The notes: generated by a model not told the origin, from the letters alone. Shown: positions 34,715 through 44,833, numbered from the stretch's first letter. The stretch: DNA of 64,000 nt from Microcoleus sp. AS-A8 (GCA_039962225.1 JAMPKV010000018.1:1-64000); one strand, 5' to 3'. Numbers and translations are program-made.

Positions 34715-37700
34715 CTACTTTCTTTCCATAGGCAGCTTAATAATAAACTTCGTTCCTACACCCACTTGACTCTCTGCTTCAATGGTACCATTGAGTTTTT
34801 GAGTCACTAAGTTATAGACAATATGAAGTCCCAATCCGCTTCCCCCCTGTCCTCGTTTTGTGGTAAAAAATGGGTCAAAGATTTTACTTAAGTTTTCCTT
34901 GGGAATGCCTTTGCCATCATCGGAGTAGGCCAAGATAATCTGCTCACCTTGCTGTTTAAAGTCAAAAACTAGATGTCCAGCGTCTTCGGGGGAGTAGGCA
35001 TGGGTGAGGGAGTTCATCACTAGATTGGTGATAATTTGAGATAATGCACCTGGATAAGTGTTGAGTGCGATCGCTTCATCCCCTTTGATTTCCACCTGAT
35101 GATGAGTGGTTCTTAGTGTGGGTTTGAGGGAAATCAATACCTCAGATAGATACTGTTTAAGATAAAATGTGCGTTGTTCTTCCGTACACTGATCGACGGC
35201 TACCTGTTTGAAACTCTGAATTAAATTAGCAGCACGGTTGAGGTTACTTAAGACCATACTACTGCTCTGCATGGCGATATCGAGAAACTTTTCGAGTTGC
35301 GATCGCTTCATCTGTCCGCTTTTATACGTCTCGAAAAACTCTGTGGTTTTGTCGGCTAACAGAGAAGCGGCGGTAATGCTAATGCCAACGGGGGTATTGA
35401 TTTCATGGGCGACACCAGCCACCAACCCGCCGAGAGATGCCATTTTTTCGGATTCTACCAGTTTTGTTTGCGTGGCTTTCAGGTCGTTTAGGGCTTGGGA
35501 CAGTTCTGCGGTGCGCTGCTGGACTAATTGCTCTAAATTCTCATTGAAATCCTGTAAGTTGGTGTAAAGTTGGGCATTTTCGATGGAGATGGCAACTTGA
35601 GCCGATAAGAGTTTCAGGAGTTCAACGCGGTCTTTTGTAAACGCATCGGTGGTGAGATTATTTTCTAGATAGAGGATACCACTGAGTTTAGTACGATCGA
35701 GCAGTGGGATGCAGAGAATTGATTTGGGTTTTTTCGTGAGAATGTAAGCATCCTGGGTAAATTTTCCGGCATGGACAGCATCGTTTAAGACGAGATTTTC
35801 TTTCGTGCGGATGACATAGTGAACAATCGCAGCCGACAAAAGGGGCAGTTGGGTAGATACTTCTACAGAATCTATGCCAATCGATTGCAGTATCGTTTTC
35901 TGCTCTTCCTCAACTGAACCTGATGCTTGAATGACCCAGTTTTCATGACCATTTTTTGAAGGGGACGGCAAAATCAGAAAACCCGATTGTGCCCCAGCAT
36001 TTTCGATGAGAATTTCCATCAAAGAAGCCAATAATTTATCCAACACAATTTCACCAGAAATTGCCTGGGAAGCTTTCATCAAAGTTGCTAAATCTAATAA
36101 TGATGCTGAGTTACTACCACTTGTGGAATGGCTCGTGGTCGTGCGAGTGGAAGTAAGGCTTTTGGTGGCAGATGATTGAGGCAATAGCTGCGGGTATTTT
36201 ACTTCTAAATCCCTAACTTTAGCTGTGGCTCCCCAGCAGGTGTAGGCGTAGTGTGCCTCTTTCATATAGAGTTGGGCAATCTTGAGTCTGCCACGAGCTA
36301 GATAAAACTTGGCGGCTAACTCATAAGCTAATGCCTCTTCTTGGATATATTCGTTTTCCCTTGCTCCGGCAATAGCTTGTTCATAAAACTCCTCTGCTTC
36401 AATGAATTGACCCAAGACTCGCGCTTTCTCGGCTTCGACTAAATAAAATTTATGCAGGTGGTTCATTGGGGCATGATTCGCCCATTTCTGCATCTTTTTT
36501 TGGTTCGTATGAATCCGATCGAGGATAACCTGTTTTTCAGAGATTGAAGCATTGACAAATCCGCCTAAATGTACCAAAGAATCATAGAAATGAAATACAG
36601 GGACAACGACCATGGCTGTCACACCATCTAAATACTGTTCTGCTTGAAGAGCATTTTCTATGGCTTGATGCTCCTCACCAAACAGATAACATAAGATAAG
36701 TTTATTTAGATAAAGTAAGTGAATTCCTAATCTGTCATTGGCTTGAATAGCAAGAGGTAGCCATTGCTCCTCATTGTAGGCATCACCTATTAAACAGTTG
36801 GTATGTTTAGAACGACTCAGTAAGTTAAGGATTACTTGCCGAAACATGGAAACCCAATTCAAAGGGTTTTCCCGTCTAATTTGACTTATGGCGTTACCGT
36901 AAGTCGCCATCTTTTGTTCTAAATCTGTAAGTTTATTACCAATAAAATATGAATGGTCACAGACAAAAAAGGCACAATAACCAGCAAATTCAAATTCTCC
37001 GGTTTCGATTCCACTTCGATAGCCTGCTCTGAGAATCGGTAGTGTTTCCCGGACATGTTCTTTCCAATGCATGACGTGAGTACCCAATACCTCTAATGCC
37101 CTAGCCTTCCCTCTTTTGGGATTTAACTGTTCCACCAAAGTTAAACCCAATTTGCCAAATTTATAACCCAACTCAATGTCTTGAGCCACTCCACACAAAA
37201 TTAATCCCTGACAGGCATAACTAAAGGCTGACCAAGTAGTATGACCGTATTTAATAGATAAATTAACCATTGATGAAACAATCAATATCATAAGTTCAGG
37301 ATTAGCGATATAGGCGGCAGCACTGATACTAGAGAGGATATGGATAGCGGCCTGCGGTTCGGGTTCAGTCATGTCTGTCAGGTTAATTAACTCTTCTATT
37401 TCTTGCCTCTCATAAAGTGAAGTATTTTCCTGAAATCCTTTTTGAATATCTAATTGACTTGGCTCTTCTGGTAATATCACCCCCAACAGATTTAGCACTT
37501 TTAGTCCAATTTTAATCGCTTCTTTAAAGTTGCCCTGTGATCCAGCCGCTTGAATTTTGACATCATAGACTTTCACCTTTTCTATGACAGTTCTGGCATG
37601 GGTTAACACTATTTCCGTCAATTGATCCATTACGAGAAAATCCCCGTTGAGGTACGCCGATTCTACGGCTTTTTCATGTATAGTTAAGGTTTGGTTATAC

Positions 37701-40186
37701 GCATTTTTCCAACTTTTTGCACTCAGGAGCTTTAGTGCCACATTCAAATATTCAAATGCTGCCCCATAAGCGGTTGCTGCCTTGGCTTTCTCACCGGCTA
37801 TTAAATTCAAATTGGCAATTTCGTCTCGTTCTTTTTGTTGGGTTACTAATTCAATTCCCAGATTGAGATGATCGATAATTTTAAATATTTCTTCATGCAA
37901 CATCTTTGGTGAAGTGTTCTGCAATAGCAATCGACCAATTTGTAAATGGATAGAATTTTTTTGAGTCTTATCAATTAAGGTGTAAGCCGCTTGTTGTACT
38001 CGGTCATGCAGAAATTTATAAGATTGAATCAACAAATTGTCATTGAACTCAGATGTCGGTATAACTAACCCTGCCTGAACTGCTGGAGTTAGTGCAGAAG
38101 AAATTTCACTATTTAATTTTTTGGTAATAATGGAAAGAGTTTTTAAGTCAAAAGCAGCACCTACACAAGCTGCAAACTGTAAAATCTGCTGAGAGACTTT
38201 TGGCAGCTTCTTAACTTTGCCAATCATCAACTCTACTACGTTATCCGTGATATCTTGGGCTTCAATTTGGGCAATATCCCACTGCCAGAACCCCCCCGTA
38301 CTCCCTCCTTGCCAAGGGTAGCAATTGAATGATTCTTTTTGTACTCCCTTCTTAATAAGGGGGGTTAGGGGTGATTGAGGGGGGATAAACCTGAGTAAAT
38401 TTTCAGCGTGCAGGGTTTTAAGAAATTCATTAACAAAGAAAGGATTGCCATCAGTTTTCTTCACCACCAGTTTGGCTAAGGGTTTGACTGAGGCGATATC
38501 ATCGTGCAATGTCTCGGCAATCAGTTGGCTAATTGGGTCTACTCCTAAAGGAGCTAAGGTAATAAAATTAATAGTTGCCCCTGCTTTTTGTAGTCCATCA
38601 ACAGTCACCATTAAGGGATGAGCAGGACTAACTTCATTATCCCGATACGCTCCAATTAAAAATAAAGATTGACTCTCAGCATCCATCATCATCAGTTCGA
38701 TTAACTTGAGAGTAGCAGAATCTGCCCATTGCAAATCATCCAGAAAGATTACCAAGGGATGCTCTTTTGTACAAAATGCCCGGATGAAGTTACCGAAGAC
38801 AAGATTAAAACGATTTTGCGACTCAGTCGTGCCCAACTCTGGTACAGCTTGCTGTTTGCCAATAATGAGTTCCACTTCCGGAATTACATCAATAATAATC
38901 TGCCCATTACAACCAACGGCAGTTAATATTTTTTCTCGCCATTCGTGTAGTTTTGCCTCACTCTCAGTTAACAGTTGTTGCATCAATCCGTCAAAAGCAC
39001 TGACAACAGCCGAGTAGGGAATATTGCGCTGAAATTGGTCAAATTTTCCGGAAATGAAATAGCCCCGTTTTTCTGTCATGGGTTTGTGAACTTCGGCTAC
39101 CAACGCTGATTTTCCGATACCAGAGTAACCAGCAACAAGCATCATTTCAATTCCTCCCCCACCCGCAGACTTCGTTTGTGTAGCCGCACCTTTCAGGGGG
39201 TTGGCATTTGTTCCCTCTGCAACTCGTTCAAATGCGGCTAGTAACGTTTCAACTTCTGCCTCACGTCCATAGAGTTTTTGGGGAATTTGAAACTTATCTG
39301 AAATATCACTCTGGGCGAGGGGAAATTCTACTATTTTTCCATCAGACTTTAACTGAGTTAAACATAATTCCAAATCCGCTTTAATTCCGAACGCACTTTG
39401 ATATCGTTCCTCAGCCGTTTTCGCCATCAGTTTCATTACAATATTTGAAACCGGTAAAGGAATCTCTGTATTAACCTCATGGGGCGATATCGGCACTTTA
39501 GCAATATGACAATGCACCAATTCCAGTGCATCATTGGTTTCAAAGGGTAGCTTTCCTGTAAGCAGTTTGTAGAAGGTGACACCCAGGGAATAAAAGTCTG
39601 TGCGATAATCCAAGGAACGGTTCATCCGTCCCGTTTGCTCCGGCGACATATAGGCTAAGGTGCCTTCTAAAACATTGGGATTTTTTAGCGTTGGATTTTC
39701 GCGAGTTAATTGGGTGGCAATACCAAAATCAATAATTTTGACTTGTCCGGTTTCTGGGTTATAGACAATATTGGCTGGATTAATATCTTTGTGAATAATA
39801 TTGCGGCTGTGAATAGCCGCCAAAATCTCAGCTATCTGAATAGCAATGTTGAGAAATTCCTGTAAAGGTAGTGTCCCCGTGCCTACCCCCTTATATCCAT
39901 TTATCAATTGCTTTAAAGATAACGCGCCAAAATCCTCTAAGATAATGACTAAAGTTCTCTGATAAGGTTCTAACCCATACGCTTTAACCACACCATCTAG
40001 ATTTAGCTGGCAGGTAATTTCATATTCCTGCCTATAACGGGTGAGTTCTGAAGGTGTGGGATAGTCTTCTTTAAGTACTTTGAGAATTACTGCTTTTTTA
40101 TCCCGTTCTCGAATAGCTTGATAAACTTCTGAATGAGTACCTTCGTATATTTTTGTACAAATTTGATATCCAGGAAGAGTAATCAT
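34715..40186 (-). CDS. Giant Ser/Thr-kinase, AAA ATPase, GAF and histidine kinase fusion protein
   Basis: 1823 residues. Kinase domain (1-275) with IIDFGIAT and EGTLAYMSPEQTGRMNR; its catalytic loop is HKDINPAN (132-139), so Asn replaces the usual Lys, which is common in this fusion family. A P-loop ATPase of the STAND/AAA type follows (GYSGIGKS, 353-360) with a TPR-like helical region up to about 1360. A GAF domain (about 1395-1560) and a histidine kinase ([15 protein letters not shown], about 1593; ATPase motifs DDGKGIP and GLGLHIV) end the protein. Two repeat-derived inserts lie near residues 334-341 and 600-633. It is 48 bp upstream of the receiver-cyclase gene. Confidence 0.94.
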   Translation of the reverse strand: MITLPGYQICTKIYEGTHSEVYQAIRERDKKAVILKVLKEDYPTPSELTRYRQEYEITCQLNLDGVVKAYGLEPYQRTLVIILEDFGALSLKQLINGYKGVGTGTLPLQEFLNIAIQIAEILAAIHSRNIIHKDINPANIVYNPETGQVKIIDFGIATQLTRENPTLKNPNVLEGTLAYMSPEQTGRMNRSLDYRTDFYSLGVTFYKLLTGKLPFETNDALELVHCHIAKVPISPHEVNTEIPLPVSNIVMKLMAKTAEERYQSAFGIKADLELCLTQLKSDGKIVEFPLAQSDISDKFQIPQKLYGREAEVETLLAAFERVAEGTNANPLKGAATQTKSAGGGGIEMMLVAGYSGIGKSALVAEVHKPMTEKRGYFISGKFDQFQRNIPYSAVVSAFDGLMQQLLTESEAKLHEWREKILTAVGCNGQIIIDVIPEVELIIGKQQAVPELGTTESQNRFNLVFGNFIRAFCTKEHPLVIFLDDLQWADSATLKLIELMMMDAESQSLFLIGAYRDNEVSPAHPLMVTVDGLQKAGATINFITLAPLGVDPISQLIAETLHDDIASVKPLAKLVVKKTDGNPFFVNEFLKTLHAENLLRFIPPQSPLTPLIKKGVQKESFNCYPWQGGSTGGFWQWDIAQIEAQDITDNVVELMIGKVKKLPKVSQQILQFAACVGAAFDLKTLSIITKKLNSEISSALTPAVQAGLVIPTSEFNDNLLIQSYKFLHDRVQQAAYTLIDKTQKNSIHLQIGRLLLQNTSPKMLHEEIFKIIDHLNLGIELVTQQKERDEIANLNLIAGEKAKAATAYGAAFEYLNVALKLLSAKSWKNAYNQTLTIHEKAVESAYLNGDFLVMDQLTEIVLTHARTVIEKVKVYDVKIQAAGSQGNFKEAIKIGLKVLNLLGVILPEEPSQLDIQKGFQENTSLYERQEIEELINLTDMTEPEPQAAIHILSSISAAAYIANPELMILIVSSMVNLSIKYGHTTWSAFSYACQGLILCGVAQDIELGYKFGKLGLTLVEQLNPKRGKARALEVLGTHVMHWKEHVRETLPILRAGYRSGIETGEFEFAGYCAFFVCDHSYFIGNKLTDLEQKMATYGNAISQIRRENPLNWVSMFRQVILNLLSRSKHTNCLIGDAYNEEQWLPLAIQANDRLGIHLLYLNKLILCYLFGEEHQAIENALQAEQYLDGVTAMVVVPVFHFYDSLVHLGGFVNASISEKQVILDRIHTNQKKMQKWANHAPMNHLHKFYLVEAEKARVLGQFIEAEEFYEQAIAGARENEYIQEEALAYELAAKFYLARGRLKIAQLYMKEAHYAYTCWGATAKVRDLEVKYPQLLPQSSATKSLTSTRTTTSHSTSGSNSASLLDLATLMKASQAISGEIVLDKLLASLMEILIENAGAQSGFLILPSPSKNGHENWVIQASGSVEEEQKTILQSIGIDSVEVSTQLPLLSAAIVHYVIRTKENLVLNDAVHAGKFTQDAYILTKKPKSILCIPLLDRTKLSGILYLENNLTTDAFTKDRVELLKLLSAQVAISIENAQLYTNLQDFNENLEQLVQQRTAELSQALNDLKATQTKLVESEKMASLGGLVAGVAHEINTPVGISITAASLLADKTTEFFETYKSGQMKRSQLEKFLDIAMQSSSMVLSNLNRAANLIQSFKQVAVDQCTEEQRTFYLKQYLSEVLISLKPTLRTTHHQVEIKGDEAIALNTYPGALSQIITNLVMNSLTHAYSPEDAGHLVFDFKQQGEQIILAYSDDGKGIPKENLSKIFDPFFTTKRGQGGSGLGLHIVYNLVTQKLNGTIEAESQVGVGTKFIIKLPMERK
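38286..38386. repeat. Palindromic repeat inside the giant kinase gene
   Basis: The CCCCCCC-rich stretch and CCTTCTTAATAAGGGGGG with a following GGGGGGATAA lie in frame and are translated as PPQSPLTPLIKKG and a trailing segment. A copy of this repeat type also sits in smc. It interrupts the expected ATPase/TPR region. Confidence 0.7.
39165..39187. repeat. Small dispersed repeat inside the giant kinase gene
   Basis: The plus-strand stretch GCAGACTTCGTTTG followed by TGTAGCCGC is of a type I recall from other filamentous cyanobacteria, where it is dispersed between and within genes. Here it adds residues around 334-342 (AATQTKSAG), just before the P-loop. Its identity as a repeat is from memory and from its unlike composition, not from a second copy in this window. 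Confidence 0.45.
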
Positions 40187-40615
40187 AAATTAGGTTTGAT
40201 TGAGAATTGTTTTGTCAAAAGATTCAGCCTCGGCTTGAGGTGACTACATACACAAAATCAGCCTGTGCGGACTTTCTTTAATTCCATACAGGTAAGATAG
40301 GTTGGTATAGCCTGAGCTTTGAGGCTTGTTGTGTATTTTTGCAATGAGTCGGGAGCGTCAATCCTTCCTGTACTCCATATTGACCTTCGCTAGCACCCTG
40401 CAAAGTATGGCTAGCGTTGCTAACATTTAACTCAACTATTCGTTTAGAATTATACAACTTTAATCTTTATTTACTATTCTCATAGAGGTAGTTTTTCAAG
40501 ATTTATTGGTAATACTAAATATTACGTGTAATACGTTGATAACTCATTTCTATTTCCAACTTATTAGAGAAGTCTGGGTTTAATGCTTCCGGAATCATTG
40601 AGGACTTTTATAGAG
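40187..40615. other. Non-coding stretch between the giant kinase and the LpxB-related gene
   Basis: 429 bp without a gene of good coding character. It is A/T-rich and contains a GCTAGC pair near 40390-40415. It should carry the promoter of the giant kinase operon near its left end. I see nothing else assignable. Confidence 0.4.
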
Positions 40616-41905
40616 TTAGTCCGTAGCTTTCAATCCCTCAAATCGCTCCATCAAACAGTTTGCAATGCGACATGCTGCTCCCGGTTGTCCCATGCGTTGA
40701 AAACCATTATCTGCAATTAACTGTAACCAATCTGGGTCACGTAACAACTGCTGTAGCACACTCGCTACTTTCCCTGGCTGTTCAACCAAAATCAGAGATG
40801 GCCCTAACAAGCGAGTTTGAGCTTCGGCAAAGATGGGGTTATATTGTGGCCCTTGTCCGGGCATGGCGATCGCAGGTTTTCCCAACCCGACAAACTGCTC
40901 TGTAGCTGTCCCTGCCATGGCAATGGCGCAGTCGCCTTTGAGCAAGCAGAGATTGTAATCATTTTGAGTCAAAATCAACGTGGCATTCTTTTTCGTAAAC
41001 GCGATCGCATTTTCGTCCTGGAACTCAAGGTTCAATGTCATCGCTGCCAACGATTGCTGACGCCACCCATATCCTTGCAGAGTTTTTCCTAAAAGGTCGA
41101 GACTTACAGCCGGAGCGATCGCACCGAGAAACAAGAGCGTTCTCTCCGTGAAAGTATCCAAAAATCCATCCGTGGCTTGCACAATTTGCTGCCAATTGTC
41201 ATAGGCTTCCGGGACTCTAGAACCGGGTAGAAGCGTCACAACTAGCGATCGCTGCATTTCTTTGAGCTCCGCATTCGTTTCATAAAATACGGGTGCAGGA
41301 TGCTCTGGAGCAATCCCATCCATCATCGGATTGCCTAAATCAAACGCCGGAATAGACCACTTTTGTAAAGTTTCCGTTGTCAGCTTATCTCTGGGAAACA
41401 CCGCCTTGCAGCGCCGACGACTCATCAACCAGCGTTCCCAAGGATAATAAACCGAACCAGACCAAGTTTCCGCAAATGAGCGCTTGGGCAACTCTCCAGC
41501 TTCATCCCGCACATAATACTCAGATTTAGCCGTACCCACAAACCCATAAGGTGCGCCACTCAACCCCGCAAACAAGAGGGGAACAATATCTCCCACCGCC
41601 AAAATGACACCACCTCGTTTACTCCAACGACGAACCGCTTTAAACTGTGACCAAGTGAGTTGCAGTAAACCACCCCGCAAATCTCGCATGAGCTGACGCC
41701 CTTCCATATAAATGAAACCCCCGGAAGGCATCGTCTGCACGGTTCCAATGATGGGGATACCGAGTTGGCTATAAGCGCGTCCTTCACCCACTAAAGGCAA
41801 TGCTGCTAGTTCTGGAGCATTTGGGTGTTTCTGCAATTCTTGCAAAATTCGGACGGCAATCACATCCTCGCCATGACCATTGCTGAGGCAGAGCAGACGC
41901 ATCAT
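40616..41905 (-). CDS. Lipid-A-disaccharide synthase-related glycosyltransferase
   Basis: 429 residues with the two-domain GT-B pattern of the LpxB-related family of cyanobacteria: LCLSNGHGEDVIAVRILQEL at the start, VVTLLPGSRVPEAY in the middle, and the sugar-nucleotide site GTATEQFVGLGKPAIAMPGQGPQYNP near the end. True LpxB joins two UDP-glucosamine-derived lipids in lipid A synthesis; these cyanobacterial relatives are distant and the substrate is not established, so no gene symbol is given. It is divergent from the Omp85 gene (542 bp between), so both nearby genes concern the cell envelope. Confidence 0.85.
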   Translation of the reverse strand: MMRLLCLSNGHGEDVIAVRILQELQKHPNAPELAALPLVGEGRAYSQLGIPIIGTVQTMPSGGFIYMEGRQLMRDLRGGLLQLTWSQFKAVRRWSKRGGVILAVGDIVPLLFAGLSGAPYGFVGTAKSEYYVRDEAGELPKRSFAETWSGSVYYPWERWLMSRRRCKAVFPRDKLTTETLQKWSIPAFDLGNPMMDGIAPEHPAPVFYETNAELKEMQRSLVVTLLPGSRVPEAYDNWQQIVQATDGFLDTFTERTLLFLGAIAPAVSLDLLGKTLQGYGWRQQSLAAMTLNLEFQDENAIAFTKKNATLILTQNDYNLCLLKGDCAIAMAGTATEQFVGLGKPAIAMPGQGPQYNPIFAEAQTRLLGPSLILVEQPGKVASVLQQLLRDPDWLQLIADNGFQRMGQPGAACRIANCLMERFEGLKATD

Positions 41906-42447
41906 TAGTATCTGGTTAGTCCTTGTATCAACAAAAAATGGCTCCTGACCCGCAGTGGAATTGCACCACTGTAGAAACCTGCATTGTGCAGGATCGCTAG
42001 GAATAAATCAATGTCTGTCTTGGCAAGTGGCTAAGTAATTACACTCATCAAAATCCCCCAGAGAAAGGGTCTCACAGAGTGAGAACGTGAGTTGAGCGGG
42101 TCAGTTATTTCGGTCACACTGCACGGAGGGTTAGGGAAGAAAGTACAGAACCTAACCTCTGTGAATAGTTTTCAAAGCTTTTAGGGAAAATCTGGGACAA
42201 ATAGCAAAATGAATCTCAATAGCTTGAGCAAACGCGCTCTGTCGCCCTAGCATTGCCCATCCTACAAGCGCACCGGATGGGATTGAACTCCTCAATCATC
42301 CCATATCCAAAATTTTCAGTCAGCGTTGCTGAATGTGGCAGATGGAGTTGTGGCACAACCCTTGGAACTTGTCAATTCCCGCAACGGTCTGGTTAATCAA
42401 AAGCAAAGAAAATTGTAACAAAGCTGACTAGCGATGAGGCTAATTTT
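41906..42447. other. Non-coding intergenic region between divergent genes
   Basis: 542 bp with no credible gene. Two small hairpins are visible near 41954-41995: CAGTGG with CCACTG, and CCTGCA with TGCAGG. They do not fold into a tRNA. This region must hold the promoters of the LpxB-related and Omp85 genes. Confidence 0.4.
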
Positions 42448-44523
42448 ATGCTAAACAGAATCGTTTTACTTTCTACATTAGCGCTCCTCGCGGCTGGGGA
42501 GTTAACCAACCAAGCGATCGCCAATCCAAACCTCCCGAATTCGACGGCGAAACCGACGGCGAGTAACTATGTCGTTCCTGTTGAGGCGTCCCCAGCATCC
42601 CAGTCAGCGGTGGCAATTGCTTCACCAGAAGCGTCTGTAACACCTGTATTTTCCCAGTCCAACCCAGCCACTACCAGTAAAACGGTGGCGGTTCCCACTG
42701 CATCCGCCTCTCCTCAGCCAGCGAAAACATCGGTTAGCGCCAGCAATCAGGCATCAACAAAACCTACTAACGCTGTTGCCCAGTCCACCAATGGCAACGA
42801 TCTCGCCGTCACTGCCACCGATGTTGAGGTTAAGGGTGCTACGGAAGAATTACAGCAATTGGTTTTGAACACCATTGGCACTCGTTCCGGCGGTTCAACC
42901 AATCAAAGCCAGTTGGAAAAAGATGTCGCGGCCATTCTCAATACAGGTTACTTTGCCAACGCTCGTGTGAGCAAAACCGTTAACCGAGAGGGGTGGAATG
43001 TCGTCTTTCAGGTAGAACCGGTTGTAGTGCGATCGCTCCAACTCTCCGGTAACCAGGTTCTCACCTCAGACGTTGCCAACACCATTTTCCAATCTCAACT
43101 CGGACAACCGGTCAGTCCCACTGCCCTGCGCCAAGGCTTTGAACAGTTAAGTCAATGGTATAAAGACAACGGTTATGTCTTGGCACAAGTCGCCACCATC
43201 CAACCCAACCGCAACGGGGTTCTGGCTGTTGATGTGGCTGAAGGCATGGTTGGCGACATTAACTTCCGCTTCTTGGATAAAGAGGGTAAGCCGACTCAGG
43301 GGCGTACTAAGGAAGATTTCCTCAAGCGTGAGTTGAAACTCAAATCCGGTGAAGTCTTCCGTGTGGATGTAGCGCGGCAGGACTTGCAGCAACTGTACAA
43401 ATTGGGACTATTCGATAATGCCAACGTCTCCCTGAACGGCGATGCTAGACAAGTCGATGTGACTTACGACCTGATCGAACGATCTGCCCGTGGCGTCAAT
43501 GTGGGCGGTGGCTACAGCCCCAGCTCTGGTTTGTTCGGTACGATTAACTACAAAGACCAGAATTTTGGCGGCGTGAACAAACAGCTAGGGCTGAATGCCC
43601 AGATTGGGGCTAAAGACTTCCAGTTTGACGGCAATTTCACTAGCCCGTATCAGGCGAGCAACCCTGATATGCCGGGATATAGCGTCAATGGTTTTAGGCG
43701 TCGTGGTATATCCCAGACGTTCGATGATGATTTCCAAAACCAAACGAATGAAGCAGGGAATTATGAGCAACCCCGCGAAGGACAGATTGGCGGTGGCATC
43801 TCGTTGAACAAACCGGTGGGAGAGTGGGATGCCTCGTTGGGTTTAAACTACACCCGCACCAGCATTCGCGATCGCAATGGCAATATTATCTCCACAGATT
43901 CCTTCGGTAATCCCGTTTCCTTCAGCGGGACTGGTGTTGATGACTTGCTAGCGGTAACGGCTGGAGTTACTAGAGATGAACGGAACAATCCCTATAATCC
44001 CACCCAAGGTTCCCTCCTCAGCTTGACGACTCAACAGTCAATCCCGGTGGGGAGCGGCAATATCTTGATGAACCGAGTTCAGGCCAATTATTCCCAATAC
44101 ACGCCCGTTAATATATTGGGTACGAAAGACCCGCAAGTGCTAGCCTTTAACGTCCAAGGTGGAACAACCATTGGCGATTTGCCTCCATACATGGCCTACA
44201 ACCTGGGGGGTATCAATTCGGTGCGAGGTTATGGTACGGGTGACGTAGCCAGTGGTCGCAGCTTTGTGTTGGCCTCGGCGGAGTATCGCATCCCTGTTTT
44301 CAACCCAGTCGGTGCCGTCTTGTTTGCCGACTTTGGTTCTGACTTAGGTTCAGGTAGCAGTGTACTCGGTGAGCCAGGAGTCGTGCGCGGTAAGCCGGGA
44401 ACAGGCTTTGGTTACGGTGCTGGTGTGCGGGTCAACTCCCCCGTGGGCATCATTCGCGCCGACTACGCCTTTACGGATAAAGGTGATAGCCGACTTCAGT
44501 TTGGTTTGGGTCAGCGGTTCTAA
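42448..44523 (+). CDS. Omp85/BamA-family outer membrane protein with three POTRA domains
   Basis: 691 residues. A signal peptide (1-24, ending near AIA) is followed by a Ser/Thr/Ala/Pro-rich linker (25-125) and three POTRA domains (about 128-205, 207-280, 282-365). A 16-strand barrel follows with repeated aromatic/Gly strands and the typical Omp85 signature [25 protein letters not shown] (about 595-620). The final residue is Phe, as in outer membrane proteins. In cyanobacteria Omp85 folds other outer membrane proteins and is related to chloroplast Toc75. Confidence in family is high. The heptamer array begins 100 bp downstream. Confidence 0.94.
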   Translation: MLNRIVLLSTLALLAAGELTNQAIANPNLPNSTAKPTASNYVVPVEASPASQSAVAIASPEASVTPVFSQSNPATTSKTVAVPTASASPQPAKTSVSASNQASTKPTNAVAQSTNGNDLAVTATDVEVKGATEELQQLVLNTIGTRSGGSTNQSQLEKDVAAILNTGYFANARVSKTVNREGWNVVFQVEPVVVRSLQLSGNQVLTSDVANTIFQSQLGQPVSPTALRQGFEQLSQWYKDNGYVLAQVATIQPNRNGVLAVDVAEGMVGDINFRFLDKEGKPTQGRTKEDFLKRELKLKSGEVFRVDVARQDLQQLYKLGLFDNANVSLNGDARQVDVTYDLIERSARGVNVGGGYSPSSGLFGTINYKDQNFGGVNKQLGLNAQIGAKDFQFDGNFTSPYQASNPDMPGYSVNGFRRRGISQTFDDDFQNQTNEAGNYEQPREGQIGGGISLNKPVGEWDASLGLNYTRTSIRDRNGNIISTDSFGNPVSFSGTGVDDLLAVTAGVTRDERNNPYNPTQGSLLSLTTQQSIPVGSGNILMNRVQANYSQYTPVNILGTKDPQVLAFNVQGGTTIGDLPPYMAYNLGGINSVRGYGTGDVASGRSFVLASAEYRIPVFNPVGAVLFADFGSDLGSGSSVLGEPGVVRGKPGTGFGYGAGVRVNSPVGIIRADYAFTDKGDSRLQFGLGQRF

Positions 44524-44622
44524 GTATTGGGTGGAGTGTGGTGTGATGGTGTAGCCGGATGTAGTCTGGCGGAGAGTAAGGAAGGGGGGATTGACAAATC
44601 CCTCCTTTTAACTTAAATATGT

Positions 44623-44734
44623 GGCAGAAGGCAGAAGGCAGAAGGCAGAAGGCAGAAGGCAGAAGGCAGAAGGCAGAAGGCAGAAGGCAGAAGGCAGAAG
44701 GCAGAAGGCAGAAGGCAGAAGGCAGAAGGCAGAA
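44623..44734. repeat. GGCAGAA heptamer array, 16 perfect copies
   Basis: 16 uninterrupted GGCAGAA units (112 bp) follow the Omp85 gene. The strand opposite reads TTCTGCC. Short or degenerate tracts of the same unit occur near 13262, 31490 and 58150. This is the STRR type known in filamentous cyanobacteria. There is no spacer, so it is not a CRISPR array. Confidence 0.95.
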
Positions 44735-44740
44735 GGCAAA

Positions 44741-44758
44741 CCGGAGCTTTAGTGAGGA
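44741..44758. repeat. Dispersed repeat CCGGAGCTTTAGTGAGGA
   Basis: Exact copy of 28008-28025 and, reversed, 61567-61584. It follows the heptamer array directly, with only GGCAAA between. Confidence 0.75.
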
Positions 44759-44782
44759 CAGAAGGGAAAAGATTGACTGGTA

Positions 44783-44833
44783 AAGGTTTCAGTATTTGAC
44801 GAGAGTCAAGAGTCGCCTTGGCGACTGCTATAA
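44783..44833. repeat. 51-bp dispersed repeat, copy 2
   Basis: 48 of 51 bases match 13296-13346. The internal hairpin here is AGTCGCC/GGCGACT; in copy 1 one arm is AGTTGCC, so pairing is kept by a G-U pair. It lies 69 bp before the Uma2 gene. Confidence 0.75.

Noticed and set aside
41950-41997. tRNA-like hairpins
   Set aside because: Two small stems are present but there is no cloverleaf, no T-loop TTCGA-type motif and no acceptor stem.
44623-44734. Possible CRISPR array
   Set aside because: The heptamers are contiguous with no spacers and no cas gene nearby; it is a simple tandem repeat.
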